Shown in pieces: positions 1 to 7,849 of a stretch of 64,000 bases of DNA (its first letter is position 1; each line of letters opens with the position of its first letter). Made by a program: the position numbers and the translations under genes. Origin of the DNA: a virus; the IMG/VR virus record IMGVR_UViG_3300027901_000002, positions 1 through 64,000 of that record; one strand, 5' to 3'. The notes below the pieces were generated by a model. The model saw nothing but the letters and a program-made list of their open reading frames with translations. It was not told the origin of the DNA and searched no databases.

Positions 1-732
1 TGGGATTCCACAAAGCATTGCTTCAGTTGTTGGAGCACCCCACCCTTCACCACAATCAGTTGCTATGTAAGCGTTAACTGCTCTATAAACCATTGAAGTG
101 TCTGGAACGAAATCTCTCATCCACAAAATATTTTTAGGTAAATCTAAATCGTAGAACATTTTTGGAATACAATATCTATCGCTCCCCATTTTCATAATTA
201 GACAAACGTCTTTATCGTTGCCAAACTCCTCTTTAAACGCTTTCATCATCGTAACAAGATTTTTTCTTATGTCAACTCTTGCTACTGTAAAAAATTTAAA
301 CTTGAAATCTGTTTTAAGAACTAAATCGTGAGTTGGCCCGACTGGCGAAAACAATCCTCTTATGAATGGAAAGTTTACGACGTGAATTTTATCACTTTGC
401 GTTATTCTACTGAAAGATTCTTTACAGAAGGTAGATTGCGTCATAATAAAATGTGCTTGATGTAAAGCGTAAGACATATAATCAGGCGGTTTTTTTACTT
501 CTGTAACTGTGTAAAAACAATCTTGTGGCATAGTTGGTATTGCGTGCATAACTTTAAGAGGATTTTCTACTTTTGTTTTAGTCATAAAATATATTGGGTC
601 TTTTTTGTCCATAAAAGGATAAGGCGTTATTTTTACTTTATATCCCATATTGTGTAATATTTCAACGTACATTCTACCACAAATTCCATAACCGTTGCTT
701 CCAAAATTGTTAAGCCAATTTATGTCGATCAT
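1..732 (-). CDS. Glycosyltransferase, GT-B/GT4-like (3' end outside window)
   Basis: Probably transfers a sugar from a nucleotide sugar onto a glycan. The gene starts at ATG 732, overlapping the stop of the upstream glycosyltransferase (ATGA), and stays open to the window edge, so the C-terminus is missing. About 244 residues are visible. The stretch VARVDIRKN near residue 150 and ATDCGEGWGAPTTEAMLCG at the edge match the GT4 donor-site pattern, in which an E-G-x-G-x-P segment followed by T-E-A-M binds the nucleotide sugar. With the next gene it forms a tandem glycosyltransferase pair, consistent with decoration of virion or host surface. Acceptor and sugar cannot be inferred. Confidence 0.85.
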   Translation of the reverse strand, partial: MIDINWLNNFGSNGYGICGRMYVEILHNMGYKVKITPYPFMDKKDPIYFMTKTKVENPLKVMHAIPTMPQDCFYTVTEVKKPPDYMSYALHQAHFIMTQSTFCKESFSRITQSDKIHVVNFPFIRGLFSPVGPTHDLVLKTDFKFKFFTVARVDIRKNLVTMMKAFKEEFGNDKDVCLIMKMGSDRYCIPKMFYDLDLPKNILWMRDFVPDTSMVYRAVNAYIATDCGEGWGAPTTEAMLCGIP

Positions 733-1979
733 TCTTTAACCTCTGGAGTTATGTATCTATCGCTCCATTCTATTTTTATTGCGTCGCTGTCTATGAAACA
801 CGTTGGAACGTCTAATTTATCAAATATTTTCTTCCATCTCGGAACTATTACTTTCTTAGAACAATTCTTTTTAACCCAAAACATACCTCTCCTTCCCATT
901 TTCTTTCTTTCTTTTTCGTTTTCCAACATCCACAAAATTTTATCAACGAAATCTTTCATATCAACCCACGGTCTATAAATTCCTCTCTCCATTTTAGATT
1001 CTTTAATTTTTGCTATTAATCCTCTTTCTTCGTCTCCAGCAAACTCTGGCATAGTTGTACAATCACTAGCAACAAATGGTGTACCTGTTGCCATTGCTTC
1101 GCAAAAAGGTAGTCCGAATCCTTCACCACCGTGAGGAGAAATGTATAAATCTGCAATATTATAAAGTCTGTTTAAGAACATTGTTCCTACGCCAGTAGTC
1201 CATTGATTTTCTTCTGTGTAAATAATATTATCACTAATGTTTAAGCCGTGTATCAATTTTCTAACGTTTGGCTTTTCTAATACGCCATAGTCGTCAAAAT
1301 CAACGTGAAGATATAGCATAACATCGTCTCTAACATTACAAACTTCTTTAAAAGCAGAAAGTAGAAATTCTAAATTTTTCCTCCAAGAAGGTCTTCCAAC
1401 AAAAAGGAGTATTTTCTTACCTTTTATTTTTGGATTAAATCTATCTAACGCTTTTCTACTATATTCTTTTACGCTTAAAGGTCTAAAAACATCAGTATCA
1501 ACTATGTTATAAATCCAATCGTCTATTTCTATGTTGTATTTTTTTATAAAATCGTAGGCAAATTGACACATAGTAATTTTAACGTCTGGCGTTTGAATAG
1601 TACCAGCTGCTCTTAATAAAGCAGGTGCGTCGTGATTATCCCATGGAAACCAAGAAACCCAAGGAACCTGAATTGGTTTTCCTATTGGTATTCCAGAGTG
1701 GTGATGTATATCACCCATAGAAAAAACGCACATTGGATTTGTGTAATTTATAACCTTTTTTAATGTATGCGTAGTTCTAAGTTCTTCTCCTTCGTGAGCC
1801 CAAGTGACATAACCATCGTGTTCAAAAGGTCTACCGTATAAATATTGTTGACTTATAATGTGAAATTGGTAATAAGGCATTCCCGTTATCAATTCTTTTA
1901 CTTGTAAACCGTAAGAAAAAATAGTTTTTGGATCTTGACTTAAGACAACAATTCGCTGTCTGTCTGGATCTATTGACAT
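729..1979 (-). CDS. Glycosyltransferase family 4-like
   Basis: A 416-residue GT-B glycosyltransferase of ordinary family length. The C-terminal domain has KKILLFVGRPSWRKN (start of the donor-binding domain) and ISPHGGEGFGLPFCEAMATG, the GT4 donor signature containing the catalytic/ribose-binding Glu. GAGGAAAT lies 8 nt before the ATG and supports the start at 1979. Its stop overlaps the start of a second GT4 gene by 4 nt, so the two are translationally coupled. Expected to act in the cytoplasm on a lipid- or protein-linked glycan; substrate unknown. Confidence 0.9.
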   Translation of the reverse strand: MSIDPDRQRIVVLSQDPKTIFSYGLQVKELITGMPYYQFHIISQQYLYGRPFEHDGYVTWAHEGEELRTTHTLKKVINYTNPMCVFSMGDIHHHSGIPIGKPIQVPWVSWFPWDNHDAPALLRAAGTIQTPDVKITMCQFAYDFIKKYNIEIDDWIYNIVDTDVFRPLSVKEYSRKALDRFNPKIKGKKILLFVGRPSWRKNLEFLLSAFKEVCNVRDDVMLYLHVDFDDYGVLEKPNVRKLIHGLNISDNIIYTEENQWTTGVGTMFLNRLYNIADLYISPHGGEGFGLPFCEAMATGTPFVASDCTTMPEFAGDEERGLIAKIKESKMERGIYRPWVDMKDFVDKILWMLENEKERKKMGRRGMFWVKKNCSKKVIVPRWKKIFDKLDVPTCFIDSDAIKIEWSDRYITPEVKE

Positions 1980-2026
1980 TTTTATTTCCTCATTTATTAT
2001 AATATTTTAAAAGTTTTTAAATAATC

Positions 2027-2374
2027 TTAAAAAAGTTTTTCTACCTCAAAATAACCACGTACGTGGTTTACTCTTATTTTCCATCCATATCTTTTAAGAT
2101 ACGTTCTAAATTGTGTTGTAAGGTTTATTTTTTTACTCTTCTTAGTTAGTACTTTTGACGGTAAGTATTCAAAGACTCTCTTCAACCTATCAAGTACAAA
2201 AACCTCTGGTCTACCTCTTCGTTCGTGTTCTCTATTAAGAACGTTAGCGAAAATACTTGCGTATCCTCTAATACTGTTTATTTCTTCCCTCCATCTTCGA
2301 AGTCTTCCAACGCCTTTCTTTAGATTCTCCTCTATTTCAAGTTTTCTAATTGCGTCTTTTCTTTTTAAGTCCAT
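2027..2374 (-). CDS. Hypothetical basic protein, 115 aa
   Basis: Unrecognised. Rich in Lys and Arg, with a predicted helical N-terminal half (KRKDAIRKLEIEENLKKG) and a C-terminal segment (TQFRTYLKRYGWKIRVNHV) that could be a small nucleic-acid-binding fold. The ATG lies inside the end of the preceding reading frame (10-nt overlap). The open frame continues upstream of the ATG without a good start codon, so the N-terminus could be a little longer. Follows the helicase operon; function unknown. Confidence 0.65.
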   Translation of the reverse strand: MDLKRKDAIRKLEIEENLKKGVGRLRRWREEINSIRGYASIFANVLNREHERRGRPEVFVLDRLKRVFEYLPSKVLTKKSKKINLTTQFRTYLKRYGWKIRVNHVRGYFEVEKLF

Positions 2375-2679
2375 ATACTCGTACCATTCTTCTTCTGTAA
2401 TTTCTGGAATACAACATCACTCTCCGAAACGTAATAATATCCTATTTTGTAATCTGCATATTTAACGGTATTTTTTTGATGATATATTTTTACTTTATCT
2501 ATTATAACTCTATATTCGTTGTAATAAACTTCATCGCTTTTTAATTTCCATTCTTTGTCATAAGGAACGTAAATATTAGCTTTTATAATTTGGTCTTGAG
2601 ATATTTCTACATAACCGTTTACTATTCTTTCGTAATCATCAGCAATAGGAATTTTATTGTTTTTAGTTAAGACTAATAT
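2365..2679 (-). CDS. Hypothetical protein with probable non-AUG start
   Basis: An open frame of about 105 codons between the helicase stop and the next gene, ending in TAA at 2365-2367. It contains no ATG, GTG or TTG near its beginning. A strong Shine-Dalgarno (GGAGGGG, about 2686-2692) sits 6 nt before an in-frame ATA at 2679, and an ATT lies at 2685. The peptide (for example DYERIVNGYVEISQDQ, then KIYHQKNTVKYADYKIGYYY) is free of stops and has normal composition, so I take it as coding with an AUA or AUU start. Function unknown. Confidence 0.5.
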   Translation of the reverse strand: MLVLTKNNKIPIADDYERIVNGYVEISQDQIIKANIYVPYDKEWKLKSDEVYYNEYRVIIDKVKIYHQKNTVKYADYKIGYYYVSESDVVFQKLQKKNGTSIWT

Positions 2680-4484
2680 TAAAATCCCCTCCTTCCAACT
2701 CTTATTAAAAATTCTTCTTCGTTGTTTATTTCGTCAACTACTTTTATTTTTCCCCAACTAACTTCTATTACTCCTTCTTCTTCTAAAACGCTAATTATGT
2801 GATTTGTTTTGCTCCTAGTTAAACCTAACGCTTCCCCTAAAGTTGTTTTATTTAATGAAGTTTGTTTTAGAACTTGTTTTAAAGTGTCGAAAAACAACCT
2901 CTTTTTACCTCCTTTTACATAAGAGAGCATGTCGTCGTACATCATATATTTTGCTTCTGGAACTAATCTTTTATAACCAGTAGAAGAGAATATAAATATT
3001 TCTCTTTTATTTTCTCTCTTTCTACCTCTTGGAGTTTTTTGGAAGCTTTGTCTCAACCTTCCAAACCCTTGTTTAATTTCGTCTTCTCTGTGAACTTTAA
3101 TAATAATATCTTCGTCCCACCCTAAAACGTTTCTTATTATTTCTACTTGAAAAGGTGGTATGTTAGGCTCGTGAAACACCACACAAGTATCACAATCTTC
3201 GTAGTAAGAATTACGAGACCTTAAATTGAAGAACGTAGCAAACACGTAATTGCTTATTTCGTCTTCTTTTAATTTTTTTCTTAAAACGCTTTGCACCCTT
3301 TTTGTTGCGCAAATTAAAACTTTTCCTTTTTTATACTCACAAATAGTTTTTAGTAATTCGTATAATCTTAAACCAGAAGAAGTAAAATCGTTTTTTCTTA
3401 TTATTGTGCTAGTAGGATACCTAGCTCCTATTAATTGATAAGTGTTTTTATATTCTATATCGAAACTTATTGATTTACAATCTTCTCCTAAAACGCTTTG
3501 CCAAGTTGGCAAATCAGCAGTTCCGTCTAAAGCAATAACTTTATTTGGCAAGGTTCTAAAAGAAGGTATGTTAGAAATAGTAAGGTGAATCATCCCTTTG
3601 TGCCACTGGTCGCTTTCGCTTTTATAAATCAACCACCTTAATTCTTGAACGTCTGGTCTTTTTTTATATATTTCAATTAAGAAGTGAATTATGTCCTTAG
3701 GTGGAGTTTTTATTCTTTCTTTTGTTATTAATTCTAATAATTTTCCATCGTACTCTTCTTTAAAATCATCAAAATCTAATCTTCTAATCGTAGAAATCAT
3801 TGAATATATCTTAGCGTAGTTTATTGCAATACTATTTGTTGCTAAAGATAATTCGTCTAACATTAATCTTAAAACGTAGCTTTCGTTTCTTTCTATTTCT
3901 GTTAATTGTAAAACGTCTCTAGTATAATCAAGATCTTTTTTTGTAATAGAAATTTGGTTGTAAATCGTGTTAGAAGGAAACTCGTCTATAATAATAACGT
4001 CGTAATAATTAAACAAGCATTTATTTTGCCACTTTTCGTATAAAAGCGTCTGTAACAAAGTTGGGATGTGAGAATGAACGCCAGCAAAACAAGTCGGCAT
4101 TTCTCTTATTATTCTTAAATTTTCGTAGTAAGGACATTTACTATCTTTGTACGAACAAAAATTTTCGCAAAACGGGGTTATGTTTATTCCTTGTTCAGCT
4201 ATTGCTCTATATTCTCTTGACAAACAAAGGTTTTTCCTAGACTGTAAATGTACAAGATTGTGAAAATCTATAACTTTTGATAGTTCTATGTTTTCTTCTA
4301 TAACTTTGTGATATGGAGCAAAGTACATCCAAGTAAATCCATCCTCGCATTCGTAAAGAGTTTTAAGAACTGTCGTTGTTTTTCCAGATCCCGTAAAAGT
4401 ATTAAAAATAATATTGCCAGTACCGTACCGAACGTGGTTTAAAGATTCTTGTTGAATATAGCTTCTTATTTTTCGTTTGTTCAT
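2679..4484 (-). CDS. SF2 helicase, XPD/DinG-like with FeS-type cysteines and C-terminal winged helix
   Basis: A 601-residue nucleic-acid-dependent ATPase. Walker A is FTGSGKTT (about residue 32), Walker B is IIIDEFPSN (DExx-type, about 173), and motif VI is IKQGFGRLRQ (about 485). Between Walker A and B are four cysteines spaced C-x18-C-x3-C-x6-C, at the position of the 4Fe-4S domain in XPD/Rad3/DinG helicases. The last ~60 residues read as a winged helix (GEALGLTRSKTNHIISVLEE), unusual for XPD. Likely a 5'-3' DNA helicase for viral replication or repair, encoded next to an XPF-type nuclease. A DNA-sensing or transcription role through the HTH is possible. Confidence 0.8.
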   Translation of the reverse strand: MNKRKIRSYIQQESLNHVRYGTGNIIFNTFTGSGKTTTVLKTLYECEDGFTWMYFAPYHKVIEENIELSKVIDFHNLVHLQSRKNLCLSREYRAIAEQGINITPFCENFCSYKDSKCPYYENLRIIREMPTCFAGVHSHIPTLLQTLLYEKWQNKCLFNYYDVIIIDEFPSNTIYNQISITKKDLDYTRDVLQLTEIERNESYVLRLMLDELSLATNSIAINYAKIYSMISTIRRLDFDDFKEEYDGKLLELITKERIKTPPKDIIHFLIEIYKKRPDVQELRWLIYKSESDQWHKGMIHLTISNIPSFRTLPNKVIALDGTADLPTWQSVLGEDCKSISFDIEYKNTYQLIGARYPTSTIIRKNDFTSSGLRLYELLKTICEYKKGKVLICATKRVQSVLRKKLKEDEISNYVFATFFNLRSRNSYYEDCDTCVVFHEPNIPPFQVEIIRNVLGWDEDIIIKVHREDEIKQGFGRLRQSFQKTPRGRKRENKREIFIFSSTGYKRLVPEAKYMMYDDMLSYVKGGKKRLFFDTLKQVLKQTSLNKTTLGEALGLTRSKTNHIISVLEEEGVIEVSWGKIKVVDEINNEEEFLIRVGRRGF

Positions 4485-4618
4485 TCATTTCCTTCCTCTT
4501 CTGGATATGGATTAAAAAACCACAATCCAGACAAACACCACGCTAAAGCTTGGCTTAAACTATGTGGTTTTGATTCTTTAGTTTCTGGAACTTGACCTAC
4601 CCAATCAATCAGACACAT
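4481..4618 (-). CDS. Hypothetical 45-aa protein
   Basis: A small frame beginning MCLIDWVGQVPETK and ending PYPEEEGNE. Its TGA overlaps the helicase ATG (ATGA), and its own ATG overlaps the end of the upstream gene by 14 nt. That tight coupling is the main evidence that it is translated. The helicase Shine-Dalgarno (AGGAAGG) lies inside its last codons. No recognised family. Confidence 0.55.
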   Translation of the reverse strand: MCLIDWVGQVPETKESKPHSLSQALAWCLSGLWFFNPYPEEEGNE

Positions 4619-4808
4619 TTTCAACAACTTCTAAGATTATAGTTCCTATATATTTATTTCTTTCTCCTTTATAGGTTATGTAGGTCGGTCTAACTGTAAA
4701 AGTTAAATTGAGAAACGATACGTCAAATTCTTTTTCTTCCAACATTTTTTTTAATATTTCTAAGAGGTTTGTCTCTTCGTAATCAACCCCTTCAAACGTG
4801 ATTTTCAT
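4605..4808 (-). CDS. Hypothetical protein, 67 aa
   Basis: Small acidic protein with alternating hydrophobic residues (TFTVRPTYITYKGERNKYIG) suggesting a beta-rich fold. Starts inside the last codons of the XPF-like nuclease gene, so probably co-translated with it. No family recognised; could be an accessory of the nuclease or helicase. Confidence 0.6.
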   Translation of the reverse strand: MKITFEGVDYEETNLLEILKKMLEEKEFDVSFLNLTFTVRPTYITYKGERNKYIGTIILEVVENVSD

Positions 4809-5568
4809 TTAACAACATCTCTTTATTTTTTTGTATAAATTTTGGCCCGAATCCTTTTACGTTTTCGAAAGCTCCAATAACGCCTTTCAAGTTTCCAGTC
4901 CTAGTATATAAAACACCTGATTCGATTATTGCCTTAAATATTTCCCAAGGACTGTTAAATATTTCTAACAAAGTATCTGCTTTTTTGTTAGAAACGTCTA
5001 ATAATTTGCAAATTATTTTCTTTTGGTCGCTCCAACCAGTGTATTTGTCGTCCAAAGTTTCGTGTATTTGAGGAGCTTCTCCACATTTCTTGTCCAATCT
5101 TTCTAATTCTCTTACTACCTCGTATATATCGTCAATTTGCCACATACAAATATCGTATTGACGAAGCGTTACTCTCATCGATTTGATCCATCCTCTCAAG
5201 TTTTTGTTGTGAGGATCGTCTGCCATCACAGATATAAACCCTTCTAAGAAGAGAAACTTCCATCCTTCGAAATACCTAGCCATCTTAGCAGCTTGATCGT
5301 GTAAAGATTTATCGAGCATAGAAGCTACAAAGTCTTGAGGTTTTTTCTTTTCAACTAAGAAAGTTCTATTCGTGTTTGTGTAATCACCAGCTCTTTCTGA
5401 AATTATTTGTCTGCCTCCACAATTAGGACATTCCTCGAAAGGTTTGAAATCAACTTTTTTACACGCTTTACAATGGTAAAATTTTATTTCCGCTTTAATG
5501 TAAGGAACTCCTAATTCTTCAAACGCGTCGAAAACGTATTGTTTTTCTCCGCTATCTATCACTATCAA
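4792..5568 (-). CDS. XPF/ERCC4-type structure-specific nuclease with zinc-ribbon insert and helix-hairpin-helix
   Basis: A 258-residue endonuclease of the XPF/Hef/Mus81 type without the helicase domain, as in crenarchaeal XPF. Active-site elements in order: IDSGEK at the N-terminus, GDY (about residue 61), and FLVEKKKPQDFVASM (about 72), corresponding to the E-R-K-x3-D core. A pair CKAC...CPNC at residues 33-51 is inserted before the GDY and would bind zinc; I do not know this insert in cellular XPF. The C-terminus carries helix-hairpin-helix sequences (DTLLEIFNSPWEIF, then VKGFGPKFIQKN) for branched DNA binding. Likely cuts flaps or forks together with the neighbouring helicase. Confidence 0.85.
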   Translation of the reverse strand: MIVIDSGEKQYVFDAFEELGVPYIKAEIKFYHCKACKKVDFKPFEECPNCGGRQIISERAGDYTNTNRTFLVEKKKPQDFVASMLDKSLHDQAAKMARYFEGWKFLFLEGFISVMADDPHNKNLRGWIKSMRVTLRQYDICMWQIDDIYEVVRELERLDKKCGEAPQIHETLDDKYTGWSDQKKIICKLLDVSNKKADTLLEIFNSPWEIFKAIIESGVLYTRTGNLKGVIGAFENVKGFGPKFIQKNKEMLLNENHV

Positions 5569-5764
5569 GTTTCATCCTTTTTCTTATTTCGTCTATTAAT
5601 CTCTTAAAAAACGCGTGGCTAACTGCTTTAAAAAAGGGTTCGTCTTCTCTATCAATCAAGTCTATTATACAAATCTCCAAACCTTTAATCAATTGTCAGT
5701 CGTCCATCATTTTAAATTGACCAGAATCAAAATCCCTATTTAAAATCTTTTCGTCCTCTATCAT
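5552..5764 (-). pseudogene. Small reading frame interrupted by an in-frame TGA
   Basis: A frame that starts with ATG at 5764, overlapping the upstream stop as ATGA, and ends in TAG at 5552, overlapping the XPF-like gene start. Codon 23 is TGA (5696-5698). Both halves are in the same frame and look coding: MIEDEKILNRDFDSGQFKMM before, then LIKGLEICIIDLIDRED and KAVSHAFFKRLIDEIRKR after. Either one gene with a nonsense mutation, a readthrough site, or two mini-genes with the second starting at TTG 5692. TGA ends many genes here, so it is not reassigned. Function unknown. Confidence 0.55.
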
Positions 5765-5970
5765 TTACAAAACTCTTTTTCTATTAAACCTAATAACGAT
5801 ATACTTCTACTTTCTACGTGGTAGAATTGTTGTTTATCCGTAGTTTCAGTAGGCTTCATAAATCCAACTGTAATTGTTGTATTTTTAGCTTCTTCTTCAG
5901 TAAAACACATGTGAAAAATCAAAAAATGTTTGTTGTTGTTTATTTTTAACGTAAATTCTTTTTTATCCAT
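5761..5970 (-). CDS. Hypothetical protein, 69 aa
   Basis: Small protein of mixed composition (FTLKINNNKHFLIFHMCFTE) with no recognised family. Starts 8 nt inside the end of the APS kinase gene and ends in an ATGA overlap with the next frame, so it sits in the same translational chain. Confidence 0.6.
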   Translation of the reverse strand: MDKKEFTLKINNNKHFLIFHMCFTEEEAKNTTITVGFMKPTETTDKQQFYHVESRSISLLGLIEKEFCK

Positions 5971-6499
5971 CCTTCATGCCGAACTCTTCTAATAATTCTT
6001 CGTAACTTTCGTGTGGGTATTTTCCTTCTGTTGTTATAACGTGATCCAATCCGTGTGGATTCGGTTCGTATACTTGAGTTATACCAGTAAAGTTTTTTAT
6101 TTCTCCATTTAAAGCTTTTTTGTATAATCCTTTTGGATCTCTACCAACACAGGTTTCTAATCTACATCGTAGATTAATTAAAACTAACCTCTTCCCAAGA
6201 AATTCTCTAAGAAATAATCTCATTGATTCTAGTGGCGTAATAAACGAACAAACAACGTAAATTCCAAATTCAGACACAATTTTTGCTACCCACGCTACTC
6301 TTCTTATATTTTCAAATCTATCGTCTAAAGAATAACCAAGATCTTTAGTTAAAAATTTTCTTGTTATATCTCCATCTAATCTTAATACTTGGTGTTCGTC
6401 TTTTTGTAATTTTTTAGCAAAGGCATCTGCTAAAGTGGTTTTCCCACTAGCAGACAAACCGTAAAACCAAAAAACTCTTCCTTTACCCAAAATATTCAC
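5963..6499 (-). CDS. cysC: Adenylylsulfate (APS) kinase
   Basis: Phosphorylates adenosine 5'-phosphosulfate to PAPS, the sulfate donor for sulfotransferases. At 178 residues it has normal CysC length. The P-loop GLSASGKTT is near residue 14, followed by LRLDGDITR (the D-G-D substrate motif), FENIRRVAWVAK, and GRDPKGLYKKALNGEIKNFT, all diagnostic of APS kinase. A sulfotransferase gene lies 2.5 kb away on the same strand (8993-9754), so virus-made PAPS probably feeds glycan or protein sulfation. No ATP sulfurylase is seen, so APS must come from the host or from outside the window. Confidence 0.93.
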   Translation of the reverse strand: MNILGKGRVFWFYGLSASGKTTLADAFAKKLQKDEHQVLRLDGDITRKFLTKDLGYSLDDRFENIRRVAWVAKIVSEFGIYVVCSFITPLESMRLFLREFLGKRLVLINLRCRLETCVGRDPKGLYKKALNGEIKNFTGITQVYEPNPHGLDHVITTEGKYPHESYEELLEEFGMKDG

Positions 6500-6632
6500 T
6501 CTTTTTTAGTTTGTCTCTTTCTATTATTATTGTATATCTTTCAAAAATCTCATCGTCTGATCGAGCCACCTCAACATAGTAGCCCATCCCTCTTAACTTT
6601 CTTGCTAGTTCCATTATTTTTTCCCATATCAT
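6483..6632 (-). CDS. Hypothetical 49-aa protein
   Basis: ATG at 6632 overlaps the primase stop as ATGA, and the frame ends 17 nt inside the APS kinase gene. The sequence (MIWEKIMELARKLRGMGYYV, ending RDKLKKSEYFG) predicts a helix followed by strands, and is rich in charged residues. No family recognised; reality inferred from coupling on both sides. Confidence 0.6.
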   Translation of the reverse strand: MIWEKIMELARKLRGMGYYVEVARSDDEIFERYTIIIERDKLKKSEYFG

Positions 6633-7669
6633 AACAAATTTGCAATCCTTTGGCATTTAAAACAAAACGGAGGACACACCCCTTGAGCCTTTAACTTTTT
6701 AGGATTAAAAACTCTGTTTTTAATGTAGGCGTATTGCGCTTGTCCTTCGCATATAGAATGTATTCCTTCCTCTTTTAGTAAAGCGACTAAGAGATTTACG
6801 CAATCGTCAAATTCTAATCTAACGACACTTTTGAAGTACTTTATTAGTTCCCACCTCAAATAATGTCCTACATAATCCATACTTAAAATGTGTTTTATAG
6901 GGTCGCAAAATTCTTCAACTTTCCAACCGTATTTATCAAGTATTTTACAAGCGTCTGGATTATCCTTCAATTGTATAAACAATTGTTTCTTCTTTATTTT
7001 ATCTTCGTCTATTTCAAAATTGTTAAGACTGAAAATTTCCTCCCCGTAAATAAACCTTTCTCTAAATCTAGGGGTTTCCGCTAAAGAATGAATTTTATTA
7101 TAAGAAAAACTTAATTCTTCTTCTTTTAATGGAATACAATAACATTTTCTATGCTCTCCAAAATTATAAGAATTTAGAACTCTCATCATTCTACTAGTGT
7201 CTCCAACAGTAGCTGGGTCTATATCAAGACCTACTTCTTTTCCTAAAGTAAGCATTCCATCCCTTAATTTTAAAGGGTGTCCTTGTGCTTTGACGATTCC
7301 GTAGAATCCTCCTCCACTGAAGACGTACTCTCGCATGTAATTTTTACTTTCACACCATTCAGCAAATCTTCTAATAGATTCGATACCTGCGTCCGTATAC
7401 GATTCAATTGTTTCTCCGTTAAGCTTGATTGTTTTGTAAGAATCCAAGTCAAGACTAATTCTGGTAATAATTGCGGTAGTGTAGTCAGGGCCCCATCTTG
7501 TATAGTTACCAAAACGGTCAAATTTTTCTTCTTGGTCTGTAAACCAATAGATAGAATGGTAGACGTTTGTAAACGACTTGAATCTATTGAAATCCTGTAT
7601 GGCGTCTCCTTTGGTAGCAAACATTCTTCTAAATGGTTTACGACCGCTAGCACCAGTTTCGATATACAC
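6629..7669 (-). CDS. DNA primase, archaeo-eukaryotic (PriS/PrimPol) superfamily
   Basis: Catalytic primase subunit of 346 residues. The catalytic acidic motif is RISLDLDSY (about residue 70), followed by FSGGGFYGIV (about 120) and GDTSRMMRVLNSYNF (about 155), the three conserved AEP motifs for metal and nucleotide binding. The C-terminus has a cysteine cluster (CPPFCFKCQ) that may bind zinc. The start is GTG at 7669, behind GGGAGG in the preceding gene. Probably lays down primers for the split PolB and clamp system encoded at 15-26 kb. No large primase subunit is recognisable. Confidence 0.87.
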   Translation of the reverse strand: MYIETGASGRKPFRRMFATKGDAIQDFNRFKSFTNVYHSIYWFTDQEEKFDRFGNYTRWGPDYTTAIITRISLDLDSYKTIKLNGETIESYTDAGIESIRRFAEWCESKNYMREYVFSGGGFYGIVKAQGHPLKLRDGMLTLGKEVGLDIDPATVGDTSRMMRVLNSYNFGEHRKCYCIPLKEEELSFSYNKIHSLAETPRFRERFIYGEEIFSLNNFEIDEDKIKKKQLFIQLKDNPDACKILDKYGWKVEEFCDPIKHILSMDYVGHYLRWELIKYFKSVVRLEFDDCVNLLVALLKEEGIHSICEGQAQYAYIKNRVFNPKKLKAQGVCPPFCFKCQRIANLL

Positions 7670-7672
7670 ACT

Positions 7673-7849
7673 TTATTCTTCCTCCCAAATGTGAAAATCT
7701 ATAACTTTTTCTGGCCACTTTTCTAATGCGTTTATAATCCATTTTTTAAATTCTTCAGCCAGTTTCTTTTTACAATCTTCTTCGTTTTCAAACGCATCAA
7801 CTCTTGTACCTATTTTCATTACTCTTAAAGTAGCAGACATTAATTTCAT
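7673..7849 (-). CDS. Hypothetical 58-aa protein
   Basis: Starts with ATG 7849 in a TAATG overlap with the Cas4-like gene stop and ends 3 nt before the primase GTG. It contains the primase Shine-Dalgarno (GGGAGG). Largely helical and acidic (FENEEDCKKKLAEEFKKWII). Position between two DNA-metabolism genes suggests an accessory role, but no family is recognised. Confidence 0.65.
   Translation of the reverse strand: MKLMSATLRVMKIGTRVDAFENEEDCKKKLAEEFKKWIINALEKWPEKVIDFHIWEEE

Noticed and set aside
7270-7726. Two reading frames longer than 130 codons on both strands opposite the primase
   Set aside because: They lie fully inside the primase gene and its neighbour, have no coupling or Shine-Dalgarno site, and their translations are Ser/Thr- or Phe-rich shadows of the real frame.
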